Shown: positions 35,790 to 45,059 of the stretch, piece after piece
How the letters are laid out: every line of letters begins with the position of its first letter
How positions within the stretch are numbered: the stretch's first letter is position 1
Source of the DNA: Sulfodiicoccus acidiphilus
GTDB lineage: Archaea; Thermoproteota; Thermoprotei_A; Sulfolobales; Sulfolobaceae
Assembly (NCBI RefSeq): GCF_003967175.1
Contig: NZ_AP018553.1
Span: 1,847,982-1,911,981 of the forward strand
Reading direction: 5' to 3'
DNA: 64,000 nucleotides
Position numbers and translations under genes: made by a program
The notes under the pieces: model-generated
The model's input: the letters and a program-made list of their open reading frames with translations, nothing else
The model's database searches: none
What the model was told of the DNA's origin: nothing

Positions 35790-36911
35790 TCAGCTGTGCC
35801 CCACTTCCTCGAGCGACTTGAGCCTCGGGACGAAGGCTACTCCCACTGCCAATAAAGCGGAGCTCGCGATCATGGGTACGGAGTAGTGAATCCAGACGCC
35901 GGAAAGGAGAGGAAAGGCTCCGAGGGGGATCGCGACTCCTCCCAAGTTCCCGAAGAACCACACCGCTGAGTTCACTACTCCAGCTTGCTTCGGGTCTATG
36001 GATGCGGCCAGGTCTATGAGCACAGGGAACGCCCCCACCATGAGGAACCCCAGAGCTACGTTCACGACTACCTGAGCGTATAGGCTAGAGACCAACGCGT
36101 AGATGGCGGAGAGCACTACAACGGCCGGCAAGACGGCGAGTAGGAGTCTGACCTTCCCTGTCCTATAGGTTACGGCAGGTAGGATCACGCTCCCTATCAT
36201 TCCCCCCAACACCAAGGAAGTTCCCACCAATCCCACCTGTGCGTCGGAGAACTGAGCCAGGATCTGGCTTATCCACGTGAGGACCCCTATGAATAGCCCC
36301 ATGCCCACCCCCACAACGTAGTAGACCGGCCAGAGTTCCCTTAAGTGAACTGATCCCCTCCCCTTTAACACGACGAAGGGGTACTTCGTTGAGGGAAGGG
36401 ACAACGCTGTGAAGACGAGGCTAGTCACGGCAGAAGCCAGCAGAAAGTAGAGGAAATCCCCCAGTACCAGGGGAGGGACACCTAGGCCCAAAGCTATGCC
36501 CACGAAGACCGCCGCCGTCTCCGCCCCGATGATTAGGGACGCCCTACTTGGATACAACGACTCTGCGAACTTCGCTGTGCTGTTCAATAGGAAGGGCTGA
36601 GCCACAGCTATTCCCAACTGTCCAATCACAAGTGGGAATAGTCCGTGAGCCAGCCTAACGAAAGAGGAGACAGTCATCAACGCTCCTCCCAAAGTCACGG
36701 ATAGGTAGGGTCCCTTGGAGTCTATGAACCACCCGACTGGCAGAGAAGTGAGTATGTAGACGAGTGGGAAAAGTATGACGAAGAGTCCCACGTCGAAGGC
36801 GGAGACGTGGTAGGTAGCCGCCACGAAGTTGGTTATGGACGAGAACTCTATCCAGGAGAGCTGGTTCACCGCAACCAGAGCCAGGAAAGAGACCAACGCG
36901 ATGGACTTCAC
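35790..36911 (-). CDS. Major facilitator superfamily transporter
   Basis: The 373-residue protein has about 11-12 transmembrane helices with the MFS loop 2-3 motif as LPVGWFIDSKGPYLSVTLGG and the helix-5 region VFVGIALGLGVPPLVLG. It overlaps the upstream dehydrogenase by 4 bp on the same strand, so the two are co-translated. A transporter fused in an operon to an amino-acid dehydrogenase suggests import or export of an amino acid or its 2-oxo acid (inference). No substrate signature is visible. Confidence 0.8.
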   Translation of the reverse strand: MKSIALVSFLALVAVNQLSWIEFSSITNFVAATYHVSAFDVGLFVILFPLVYILTSLPVGWFIDSKGPYLSVTLGGALMTVSSFVRLAHGLFPLVIGQLGIAVAQPFLLNSTAKFAESLYPSRASLIIGAETAAVFVGIALGLGVPPLVLGDFLYFLLASAVTSLVFTALSLPSTKYPFVVLKGRGSVHLRELWPVYYVVGVGMGLFIGVLTWISQILAQFSDAQVGLVGTSLVLGGMIGSVILPAVTYRTGKVRLLLAVLPAVVVLSAIYALVSSLYAQVVVNVALGFLMVGAFPVLIDLAASIDPKQAGVVNSAVWFFGNLGGVAIPLGAFPLLSGVWIHYSVPMIASSALLAVGVAFVPRLKSLEEVGHS

Positions 36912-38059
36912 TTACCGAACCTCCTCTCCAGTTCCCTGACTGGGTCAGTCACGCTCGTAGGTGTCAACAACTTCCTCCTGGCCTCCTCGATTAAGGCTAA
37001 TCTGGGTGGCCTCCCCACCGAGAGGGAGTCCCTCACCTTCGACGATATAGTCTGCTCTAGGAACTTGAATATAGCTGACTCGTCGTTGACTCCCACCGCC
37101 CTGGCCATGACCTCAGACAACACCCCGCCAGCGTTAGCCACGAGGTCAGGCACAACGAGGATTCCCCTCCTGAAGGCGAGTTCCTCCGCTTCTTCGGTCA
37201 GTGGCTCGTTGGCGGCCTCGACTATGACTTTGGCTCTCACGGAGCGGAGTCTCGCCCCGTCTATGACGTGCATCCTAGCCCCTGGAACGAGCACGTCCAC
37301 GTCAAGCGAGTAGAGGTCCTCCCTCCTTAGAGGAGGTAGACCGTAGTGCAGGACCAGGGAATCCCCGTACTCCCTCCTCATGGACTCCAGCTTCTGCACG
37401 TCGAGCCCGTCGGGGGAATATAGGGTACCTTCAACGGTGGACACCGCCACAACCTTAGCTCCCATCCTGTGGATGGCCCTCACCACTCCTCTTCCCACCT
37501 TGCCGTACCCCTCCACCGCGACCTTAGCTCCATTCAGTTCCATCCCCGCCAACTCGAGAGCTGTCCTGGCTGAGACGGCTACGCCAAACCCAGTGAACTG
37601 ATCCTCCAGTGGTAGCCCGTCCACCACCTTCGTCGCCAGGGGAGATGGAGAGAAGTCCTTAACTCCGGCGGCGTCGTAGATCTGCGCCAAGTCCTCGGCG
37701 TTGGTCCCCATGTCCTCACCTGGGACGTAGAGCCCCGTCTTCAGTAGGGAAGCCGCTGACCTGCCGAAGGACCTCAGTGCAGCTCTCCTCCTCCCGTCCC
37801 TGGGATCCAGAAGTACGCCAGCCTTGGCTCCCCCTATAGGAATGTCGAAGGTGGCGAACTTGTAGCTCATTACCCTCGCCAGTTGGGCGACCTCCTTAAC
37901 CGTGACGTCACCCAGCATCCTCACCCCTCCGGCCGCGACGCCGTGGGGGGCGGTGTCAACCACAACTACCGAATCTAGGTTTAGGGACGGGTCCCTGAAC
38001 TTGAACACTCCTAGCGGACCCAGGTCGTCCGGGACTATCCCGTCGGCTTCCAGGAACAC
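36908..38059 (-). CDS. Glu/Leu/Phe/Val dehydrogenase family enzyme
   Basis: The 383-residue oxidoreductase has the family core: YKFATFDIPIGGAKAGVLLD with the substrate-binding Lys region, VPGEDMGTNAEDLAQIYDAA, the NAD(P) fold VEGYGKVGRGVVRAIHRMGA, EAANEPLTEEAEE and PDLVANAGGVLSE. It would interconvert an L-amino acid and its 2-oxo acid with NAD(P). Instead of the glutamate-dehydrogenase PAPDxGT it has PGEDMGT, closer to the AEDxGT of Leu/Phe dehydrogenases, so specificity is open. It is about 30 residues shorter at the N-terminus than classical GDH. GTG 38059 is the chosen start. Confidence 0.85.
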   Translation of the reverse strand: MFLEADGIVPDDLGPLGVFKFRDPSLNLDSVVVVDTAPHGVAAGGVRMLGDVTVKEVAQLARVMSYKFATFDIPIGGAKAGVLLDPRDGRRRAALRSFGRSAASLLKTGLYVPGEDMGTNAEDLAQIYDAAGVKDFSPSPLATKVVDGLPLEDQFTGFGVAVSARTALELAGMELNGAKVAVEGYGKVGRGVVRAIHRMGAKVVAVSTVEGTLYSPDGLDVQKLESMRREYGDSLVLHYGLPPLRREDLYSLDVDVLVPGARMHVIDGARLRSVRAKVIVEAANEPLTEEAEELAFRRGILVVPDLVANAGGVLSEVMARAVGVNDESAIFKFLEQTISSKVRDSLSVGRPPRLALIEEARRKLLTPTSVTDPVRELERRFGK

Positions 38060-38515
38060 ATTAAAAGCGAGGAAAGGAAAGATAATAGCTTTACCCTCGA
38101 TCTCTCGCCCACGTTTTCCTCACATGGTTTGCGAAGCTCCTCGCTTGTAGTTTGAGACCGGCCCAGTGTGACAGGGAAGCCAAAGAATAGTGCTAAGTTA
38201 AAGCGGCGAGTCTCGGTGACGTGAAGGGGGTGAATGGATTGCTTGAGAGAGCAACCGAGGTGAACGTCAAAGATGATGGGGAGCAGGCCTACAAGAACCA
38301 GGGCGTTGGCGAGCGTACCACAAACGACGAAGGGAGTAAAGTGGGCAAGGTGGGGTCGCCAAGTTCGGAAGGCGGGGACCTAGTGGTGGTAAAGGAGCCA
38401 TACTTCGTGGTGGGGACTCGAACTCAAGGATGGGAGATGTTCGTGTAGATGATCAAGTGACGATTTCAGCTCGCCTGCGGGTCTTCCACAGGGACTACCG
38501 GTCTGGTGTCTATGA
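38060..38515. other. Intergenic with one doubtful small ORF
   Basis: A GTG-started 75-codon plus-strand ORF (38221-38448) follows a TATA-like agttaaag at leaderless distance. It is hydrophilic and ends EGGDLVVVKEPYFVVGTRTQ. It faintly recalls the tail of the membrane protein at 24614, but I cannot support a call. Confidence 0.4.
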
Positions 38516-38518
38516 GTG

Positions 38519-38579
38519 CCGACTTCCTCCCCGTCACGAACGGCAGGGCTTTCCGCCACCTCTACCCCCTATTTTGTGA
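38519..38579 (-). mobile_element. Abutted left and right ends of an IS200/IS605-type element
   Basis: Read on the minus strand, a left-end-like sequence (CACAAAATAGGGGGTAGAGG, GGCGGAAAGCC) runs directly into a right-end-like sequence (CGTGACGGGGAGGAAGTC). The same two ends frame the 346-bp copy at 39347-39692, where they are about 290 bp apart. This looks like an element reduced to its two ends. Confidence 0.45.
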
Positions 38580-39346
38580 CAATCTTAGACGCAGCCCACT
38601 TTGAGTCCTACCTTCGTGGAGATGCTGTTGGATTCGTTAGCGCTCGATGGAGAGTGGGTAGGGACCCTCTTCAAGGGCGAGGGCCTTCGTTCGTGGAAAA
38701 TGTTGTCCTCGTCGTTGATACCCCATCTCTCGAGGAGGAACGGGGTGAAGTCTTGGGGTTAGTAAGAGCTTTGACGTTATCATCCAAAACCGTCCATATC
38801 GGGGTCCAAGAGGCCAGTAGATGAGTTCCAGGATCTGCATCGCTCCACAACGTATTAGATTTTCCCGTCCCTCACTTCCACGCCCGTCGCGGCGCATGTT
38901 TGCTCCTTCGACCAGGACCAAGTCCCCGTTTCTGAACTGGGTTCAACGTTAGACCTACCTGTGACATTAGCGTCACCCCTCGTACCACCGGAACGGCTCA
39001 ACTCACGGGACTACTGGGAAGTCTCGATCGAACTGGTCCTCTCTTCCCTCTCACTACTGGTTTTCGACGTCTGAGGTGGAGGACTCGCTTTTGGAACTTG
39101 CTCTTCTTCGGTCTTGGCGGGCGTTGACTCCGTGAACACCCCTTAACTAAATAATAGATTAACGGTCCACTAGACGATACCGCCCAAGCTACCGAAGGAT
39201 CCCACCACGCTTTACCACGTATTCGCAACCAGAGAAAAGCGCTTCTAAGGCGGAAAAGACTAAAGCCCATCGAAGCGTGAGTGTTGTCCCTAAAATAAGG
39301 AAGAACATTGCGGTCATAAGTACAGAGTAGTTCACGTCTTTAGCCG
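38580..39346. other. Decayed stretch
   Basis: A plus-strand frame up to 38824 (SFVENVVLVVDTPSLEEERG, EVLGLVRALTLSSKTVHIGV) reads like protein but lacks a start. Minus-strand sequence 39189-39346 encodes a hydrophobic segment (SVLMTAMFFLILGTTLTLRW) just outside the inserted element at 39347, perhaps part of an interrupted membrane protein. Confidence 0.35.
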
Positions 39347-39692
39347 CTGACTTCCTCCCCGCCCTGGAAGGGCGATGGTTCCCTCCCAGAGGGATCGTCG
39401 TTCCCACCATCGGTTCGGGTTTACATCCCTCGTTTGGTGGGCAGTCGAGTGGATCAGAGGTCCACTCCCATTTGAAGAGGAGGGGACTTTCATCGCAAAG
39501 CTCTAGTCCCTTAAGGGAGAAGAGAGACGATGGTTGCTCCTCCCACAGTCCCATTAAACCTTCGATCGAGCTGGGGAGGAGCGTCGTTAGTACCACTAAG
39601 AGAAATTTCACAAAGAAGTATAAATATGAGGGGGCTGTTCACCCCCGTGAAGGGCGAGGCTTTCCGCCCCCTCAACCCCCGAATTTTGTAAA
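39347..39692 (-). mobile_element. Short non-autonomous IS200/IS605-like element, copy 1
   Basis: This 346-bp unit is nearly identical to 44712-45059. On the minus strand it begins TTTACAAAATTCGGGGGTTG with a left hairpin (GGCGGAAAGCC/CGCCC), has a TATA-like tatttata, and ends in the right hairpin CGCCCTTCCAGGGCGGGGAG followed by GAAGTCAG, a type of right end known from archaeal IS605 elements. A 90-codon minus-strand frame inside (LWEEQPSSLFSLKGLELCDE, PPNEGCKPEPMVGTTIPLGG) resembles the Pro-rich tail of TnpB, so it is probably an internal-deletion derivative. No transposase core is present. Immediately upstream (39694-39716) lies another right-end-like hairpin, indicating nested insertion. 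Confidence 0.6.
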
Positions 39693-39693
39693 C

Positions 39694-39716
39694 TACCCCG
39701 CCCTCACGGACGGGGT
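39694..39716 (-). repeat. Second IS605-like right-end hairpin abutting copy 1
   Basis: taccccgccctcacggacgg reads on the minus strand as CCGTCCGTGAGGGCGGGG, the same class of end as at 47495-47525. The element at 39347-39692 begins directly next to it. Confidence 0.4.
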
Positions 39717-39819
39717 CTCTGGCGATGAGGACGAAGAATCCCGCCATGAGCTCGAAGAATAGAATCATGGCCGCTAAGCTAACGTCTCCCCGATGGCCAT
39801 CTATATCGTCCTCATTCAC

Positions 39820-40270
39820 AGACCTTGCCTCTTAATTTTGAAAATTTTTATTAGCTACGTGCTCGGCGCATCGACGATGTGGCCTCAAGACGGTGAGTTC
39901 ATCCGGGAGGCCTAGGCCCCCAAGGGCGTGCTCTCTCAAGCAGTGTGGTTCGAGGAGTACGGTCTGTTTTACCGTTACTAGTTAACAGGTAACATCGAAA
40001 AGTCGATGGACCTTATACATCATTTCGTCTTCTACTCCAACTAAATTGACAGTAAATAGCGAGGTTATCGTGGGAGTTCACCAGATTCCCCTACGTCCTT
40101 GGACCAGTTCCTACTTACTTCAACGAATTTCACGTTGAAGGCCAATGGAGCGATTGAGCCCCTAGCGCTTACAACGGAACGTTCGGGAGACCGCGGAAGT
40201 TCCATTGAGTTAAGTCTGGGACTTAGTAGGATCAGATCGATCCGCATAATAGCATTTAGTGCATAATAAA
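39820..40270. other. Intergenic, mostly without genes
   Basis: A TATA-like aatttttattag (39843) precedes a short frame MWPQDGEFIREA that stops at once and resumes as APKGVLSQAVWFEEYGLFYR; this may be a dead gene start. The remainder is AT-rich and empty. The next gene's TATA box (cttttaaaaag) is at about 40273-40283. Confidence 0.4.
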
Positions 40271-40304
40271 AACTTTTAAAAAGGCTTAAATCATTCTTTA
40301 TTTA

Positions 40305-41540
40305 ATGAGAAAGCTCACTGTTGCGGCCGCCATGACAGGAACACTGATAGAGTGGTACGACGTTTTCATTTTCACCTCCGGAGCAGTATACGTAGGAGAG
40401 GAGCTTTTTCCTAGCACAAACAGGCTAGCTGCTGTACTGGGCGTGCTTCTGGTCTTCGCCCTAGGGTTCGTCACGAGGCCGGTGGGAGCACTACTCTTCG
40501 GCCACTACGGTGATCTCAAGGGAAGGAGGTATTCCCTGGTCTTCACCCTAGTCCTCTCCGGGGTTTCGAGCGGGCTGATAGGGATCCTCCCCACCTATAG
40601 GGAGGCGGGGGCGGTAACCATAGGCCTCTTAGTACTGTTGAGGCTGATCCTCGGACTCGGGCTCGGGGGAGTGGGGAGGGGCAGTTCTCCTCACCGTGGA
40701 GGAGGCGGGGTCGAGGAGGTCTTTCTACAGCTCTTTCGTTCAGTCGACCGTGGGAATCGGGCTGATGCTGGGAAGCGTAGTCTTCCTGGCCCTCACCTCC
40801 GTCCTCCCACAGAGTGCCATGCTGAGTTACGGGTGGAGGATACCGTTTCTCCTCTCGTTCCTCATGGTGGCCGTGGGTCTAGCCCTCCGACTCAAAGTCG
40901 ACGAGACCCCTCTCTTCAGGAAGGCCAAGGAGAGAGGCCTGTTGGTGGCGGTACCGTCCAGGGATACCTTCAGGAAGTACTGGAGGGAGGTGCTGTTGGG
41001 CACAGTAATAGCGGGCTCCCTCGGGACGATCTTCTACGTCGGTGCGGTGCTTCTACCCACATACTACTCCCTGTTGGGGCTTAGTCCCTCCTCGGTGTTC
41101 TTGGGGGCCTTCGCTTTCGCCGCCTCCGAGGTGACCTTCGTGTTCGTTGGTGGAGCCCTAGGAGATGCGGCCGGAAGGAAACCCGTCCTCCTAATAGCGA
41201 ACGGTCTTCCGCTCCTCGCGGTTTACCCAGTTTTCCTTTTCCACTCCGTTGCGACGTTCTTCGCGGCTATGGTCCTGTTCGGTTTCTTCCACGGGGTGGG
41301 TTACTCTCCCCTCGCGGCCCTGATAGCAGAGATATTTCCCACAAACGTCAGGTACACCGGTTCGTCCTCAGCCTATCAGTTCGGCAACGCCTTCCTGGGG
41401 GACCGGCGAGCTACGTTTCAGCAGATCTAGGTTCATTGTCGGTCCTCCTATATCCGTTATATATGATAGTTCTTTCGGTGATCACGTTGGGCTTCATACT
41501 CAGGGCCAGGGAGTCTAAGGAGGTATCAATGGAGGGCTGA
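40305..41540 (+). pseudogene. MFS transporter, metabolite:H+ symporter type, two frameshifts
   Basis: The first frame (MRKLTVAAAMTGTLIEWYDV, FVTRPVGALLFGHYGDLKGR) has the GxxIEWYDF and RPxGxxxFGHxGDxxGRR motifs of the MHS family (citrate, proline/betaine, dicarboxylates). After LGLGLGG it shifts at the G5 run 40665-40669. Restoring two Gs gives GGEWGGAVLLTVEEAGSRR, the usual continuation. The second frame runs to the G5 run at 41397-41401, where one more G restores the last helix and the end at 41540 (ARESKEVSMEG). With both repaired it is a normal 12-helix transporter of about 412 residues. Confidence 0.75.
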
Positions 41541-41572
41541 CTCGTACCGTGGGGTCGTTTTAGTCCACTGGT

Positions 41573-42490
41573 CTATACCAGTTCCTTCGAGCGTAAGTCT
41601 AGCCACACTTTGGTTGAAATAGACTCAAGCGACTGGATGGCGTCGAGCGGCGTCTCTCTGAAGCCGACGTTCTCTTCTAGGTGCTTCTGTTTAGTCGTGT
41701 TGAATACAGGGAACACTAGCTCCTTTGATGTCAACCAGCCTAGGAGGACCTGTGCTGGCGTGAGCCCCAATCTCTCTGCCGTCTTCCTCACTTCCTCCAC
41801 TAGGGGAGCGAGGGCCTCGACTACTCCGTCCTTAGCGAGGAAGTACCACCTGTACTCGTCCCTAATCTCCCTCCTTCCTACCAGGTAGCCTAAGCCGAGG
41901 GGATCGTAGGCCAGAATCGGAATCCCCTCCCTACTAGCGTAAGGGTAGACCTCTTCCTCGATTGCCCTGAACAGTAGGTTGTAATGCACTTCGTCTGCCG
42001 CCACGTCCGTCCTCGACAGGTGTTCCCTGAACTCCCTCAGGAGGGGGAGGGAGAAGTTGCTCACTCCCACGTACCTCACCTTCCCGTCGTTAACTAACTT
42101 CTCCATGGCCTTCGCCGTCTCCCTGAGGGGGACGTAGTGGTTAGGCCAGTGGACTAGGTAGAGGTCGATGTAGGAGACGTCTAGCCTCCTCATGCTCCTC
42201 TCCGCAGACTTGAGGACGTCGTCGTACCTTAGGTGTTCCGGGGAAACCTTGGTGATGAGGAACACCTCGTCCCTTTTCACCCCCTTTATCACCTTGCCCA
42301 ACACCCTCTCGGACTCTCCTTTGCCGTAGGACTCCGCAGTGTCGAACGCGTTGATCCCCAGCTCTATGGCCCTGTTCAGGAGCTTCACTGCCTCCTCCTC
42401 ACTGACGAGGGTTCTCACGCCGTGTTCGAATGTGCCGAGTATTAGGGGAGAAATCTCCTCCCCGGTCCAACCCAACTTCTTCCTTTCCAC
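41573..42490 (-). CDS. Aldo/keto reductase
   Basis: The 305-residue TIM-barrel oxidoreductase has AKR motifs in order: ELGINAFDTAESYGKGESER (catalytic Asp and Tyr), VFLITKVSPEHLRYDDV (Lys), SYIDLYLVHWPNH (His), GKVRYVGVSNFSL, and the cofactor-binding VFPVFNTTKQKHLEENVGF. It would reduce an aldehyde or ketone using NADPH in the cytoplasm. Length and motifs are complete. It converges on the MFS gene with only 32 bp between stops. Substrate unknown. Confidence 0.9.
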   Translation of the reverse strand: MERKKLGWTGEEISPLILGTFEHGVRTLVSEEEAVKLLNRAIELGINAFDTAESYGKGESERVLGKVIKGVKRDEVFLITKVSPEHLRYDDVLKSAERSMRRLDVSYIDLYLVHWPNHYVPLRETAKAMEKLVNDGKVRYVGVSNFSLPLLREFREHLSRTDVAADEVHYNLLFRAIEEEVYPYASREGIPILAYDPLGLGYLVGRREIRDEYRWYFLAKDGVVEALAPLVEEVRKTAERLGLTPAQVLLGWLTSKELVFPVFNTTKQKHLEENVGFRETPLDAIQSLESISTKVWLDLRSKELV

Positions 42491-43260
42491 GAGTAAAGGC
42501 CTTCGCTCTACCTAAAATGTATGGGGTATGATCCGCAGAGGTGTGTGTTTCGTTTACTTGTCCATGAAAGCCAACAGCTAATTCGAGCATCTAAACGGCA
42601 TTACTCGATGCGCATCGTTTTACCTTGGTGAGGGTGAAAGGAAGACTTCTCCGGAAGGAAGGCCCCATTCAATAGGCGGTTCTCAAGAAATCTTACGAAT
42701 GATGGTCATTGATGGAGTACACCGAGAGAACATCGCAGGAGGAAGGTCGATCCGTTAAACTTCCACCCTAATTGGGAGAGTCTTTCGCCTGGCCTTAGTC
42801 GTAGAGGTCCGTGAAGTCCCCCATTCCTTTTTGAAAAATATTAGGTGTAACGGGGTGGAAAGCTCCATTAAAGCAACGTAGTTTACAATAGAGGGAGTTG
42901 AGGGGGATAACCTCCTCATTTAAGTATTAGCTTTGGTAAGATCTGTTTTAGTGATACTAGCGACATCCCTACTCAGCTCCGTTGAGGACTAAACTAGACT
43001 CAGGTGTGGGCAGCTGACATATCTCCCCTTAAGGGAGCTCGCCGACGAAAGTGCCCTTCTCTGGGGACGGTTCTCCGAGTCGCTCGACCGTCCCAGAGAG
43101 ATGTGACCCCCAACCAACGCTTAGAATATCCAACCCTTGGGGGGACCCTTCAAGGACAGGGAGGAAGCTAGGTAAAGGATACCAATCATAGACCATCTTG
43201 CGGATCACAAACGTACTTTCCAGTTGGGAATGTCCTATGGATTGAATGAAATTTTCACCG
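42491..43260. other. Intergenic with one IS605-like left end
   Basis: No supportable gene in about 770 bp. The plus strand at 42881-42930 (gtttacaata, gagggagttgagggggataa, cctcctcatttaagta) resembles the left end of the elements at 39692 and 45059 in the opposite orientation. No right end was found downstream. Confidence 0.4.
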
Positions 43261-43295
43261 ATAGGTTAAAATAGGGTCCAACGGATCCTGACCTG

Positions 43296-44666
43296 ATGAG
43301 CGTTAAAGAGGAGATATTGCGACTGTTGAAGGAAGACCCTGATTTCCGAAGAGAATTAAGTGATGTATTAGGGCTCACGGCATTTAGCCAGCTCAAGGAG
43401 GCTACAGAGCAGTTGTCTAAGGTAGTAGTCCAGTCCAGGGACTTAGCTGTCCGTTTAGAGGGCGTGGTGGAGAGGTTGGTGCAGAGGGTCGATCAACTGA
43501 CGCAGAGGGTCGACCAGTTGGCGGTCAGGATGGACCAGTTGGCGGAGGCCCAGAGGAAGACGGAGGAAGAACTCAAGCTGTTGGCGGAGGCCCAGAGGAA
43601 GACGGAGGAGAGGTTGAACCAACTGACGCAGAGGGTCGACCAGTTGGCGGTCAGGATGGACCAGTTGGCGGATGCTCAGAGGAAGACGGAGGAGAGGTTG
43701 AACCAACTGACGCAGAGGGTCGACCAGTTGGCGGATGCTCAGAGGAAGACGGAGGAGAGGTTGAACCAACTGACGCAGAGGGTCGACCAGTTGGCGGATG
43801 CTCAGAGGAAGACGGAGGAGAGGTTGAACCAACTGACGCAGAGGGTCGACCAGTTGGCGGATGCTCAGAGGAAGACGGAGGAGAGGTTGAACCAACTGAC
43901 GCAGAGGGTCGACCAGTTGGCGGTCAGGATGGACCAGTTGGCGGAGGCCCAGAGGAAGACGGAGGAGAGGTTGAACCAACTGACGCAGAGGGTCGACCAG
44001 TTGGCGGTCAGGATGGACCAGTTGGCGGATGCTCAGAGGAAGACGGAGGAGAGGTTGAACCAACTGACGCAGAGGGTCGACCAGTTGGCGGAGGCCCAGA
44101 GGAAGACGGAGGAAGAACTCAAGCTGTTGGCGGAGGCCCAGAGGAAGTTAGAGGAGTTCTTATTGGCTACAAGGAAGGAGTTCTCAGAGAGGTTCGATAG
44201 GTTGGAGAACAAAATAGGGATGCTAGACAAGACCATTAGTAGCCTCGGTCAAAGGTGGGGAGTCAGTTACGAGGAGCTGATAAGGGAGTTCTTCAAAGAG
44301 ATTGTCGAGAGTGAAGGGATAAACTTAGACTTCATAAACAGGTTCACCTACAAAGACCAACAGGGTAATTTCGGTGCTAAGGGAACTAGGTATGAAGTCG
44401 ATATATATGCTAAAGACGATAAGGTCTATCTCATGGAGGTCAAATCCTTCGCAGAGGGCGACGATGTGGAGTGGTTCAACACTAAGTGCGACGTCCTGAC
44501 TAGAGTATTAGGACTGAAGAACCCCATTAAGTTGTTCTTGGCAGTTACAGCTAGGGAGGACGCGGTGGAGAGTAGCAAGGCCCACGGAGTTAAGCTGATA
44601 TATGGAAATCTGGTGGAAGAACCCAAGAGGTCCAAAGGGAAGAGCGAGGAAGACCTCTCAGCGTAG
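43296..44666 (+). CDS. Coiled-coil protein with expanded tandem repeats and a PD-(D/E)XK nuclease-like C-terminus (DUF3782-like)
   Basis: This 456-residue protein has an N-terminal helical region (about 1-65) and then a long coiled coil (65-290) built from near-identical 21- or 28-residue units of the pattern AQRKTEERLNQLTQRVDQLA, with or without an inserted VRMDQLA. At DNA level the 63- and 84-bp units are almost perfect copies. After residue 290 comes the conserved domain: GVSYEELIREFFKEIVESEG, TRYEVDIYAKDDKVYLMEVK (D...E-V-K nuclease-like core) and LFLAVTAREDA. It is a longer paralog of 14030-14860. TATA box ggttaaaata (about 43264) precedes the ATG by leaderless spacing. The biological role is unknown. 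Confidence 0.8.
   Translation: MSVKEEILRLLKEDPDFRRELSDVLGLTAFSQLKEATEQLSKVVVQSRDLAVRLEGVVERLVQRVDQLTQRVDQLAVRMDQLAEAQRKTEEELKLLAEAQRKTEERLNQLTQRVDQLAVRMDQLADAQRKTEERLNQLTQRVDQLADAQRKTEERLNQLTQRVDQLADAQRKTEERLNQLTQRVDQLADAQRKTEERLNQLTQRVDQLAVRMDQLAEAQRKTEERLNQLTQRVDQLAVRMDQLADAQRKTEERLNQLTQRVDQLAEAQRKTEEELKLLAEAQRKLEEFLLATRKEFSERFDRLENKIGMLDKTISSLGQRWGVSYEELIREFFKEIVESEGINLDFINRFTYKDQQGNFGAKGTRYEVDIYAKDDKVYLMEVKSFAEGDDVEWFNTKCDVLTRVLGLKNPIKLFLAVTAREDAVESSKAHGVKLIYGNLVEEPKRSKGKSEEDLSA
43470..44140. repeat. Tandem 63/84-bp coding repeats
   Basis: About nine in-frame units built on gaggttgaaccaactgacgc and agagggtcgaccagttggcg, with or without the 21-bp insert gtcaggatggaccagttggcg. Near-perfect identity implies recent unequal recombination; the region is also a likely spot for assembly collapse. 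Confidence 0.9.
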
Positions 44667-44711
44667 GGAAATCCCTTCACTAATAGCGAACTGAGTTCGA
44701 AGTACATGGAA

Positions 44712-45059
44712 CTGACCTCCTCCCCGCCCTGGAAGGGCGATGGTTCCCTCCCAGAGGGATCGTCGTTCCCACCACCGGTTCGGGTTTACATGTCTCGTTT
44801 GGTGGGCAGTCGAGTGGATCAGAGGTCCACTCCCATTCGAAGAGGAGGGGACTTTCATCGCAAAGCTCTAGTCCCTTAAGGGAGAAGAGAGACGATGGTT
44901 GCTCCTCCCACAGTCCCATTAAACCTTCGATCGAGCTGGGGAGGAGCGTCGTTAGTACCACTAAGAGAAATTTCACAAAGAAGTATTTAAATACAAGGGA
45001 GCTGTTCACCCCCGTGAAGGGCGAGGCTTTCCGCCCCCTCAACCCCCGAATTTTGTAAA
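44712..45059 (-). mobile_element. Short non-autonomous IS200/IS605-like element, copy 2
   Basis: This 348-bp unit is the near-identical partner of 39347-39692, with a handful of base changes (for example tatttaaatac instead of tataaatatg next to the left end). The right end CCAGGGCGGGGAGGAGGTCAG faces the 3' end of the coiled-coil gene, 45 bp away. The internal minus-strand frame stays open in both copies, but the differences include amino-acid changes, so coding constraint is unclear. Two close copies 5 kb apart show that the element moved or was duplicated recently. Confidence 0.65.

Noticed and set aside
43455-44063. 202-codon antisense ORF made of LRQLVQPLLRLPL-type repeats
   Set aside because: Pure complement of the tandem repeats; no start signal or independent conservation.
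44680-45042. 120-codon minus-strand ORF as an independent gene
   Set aside because: It lies inside the mobile mini-element and reads through both end hairpins, so it is not a separate host gene.
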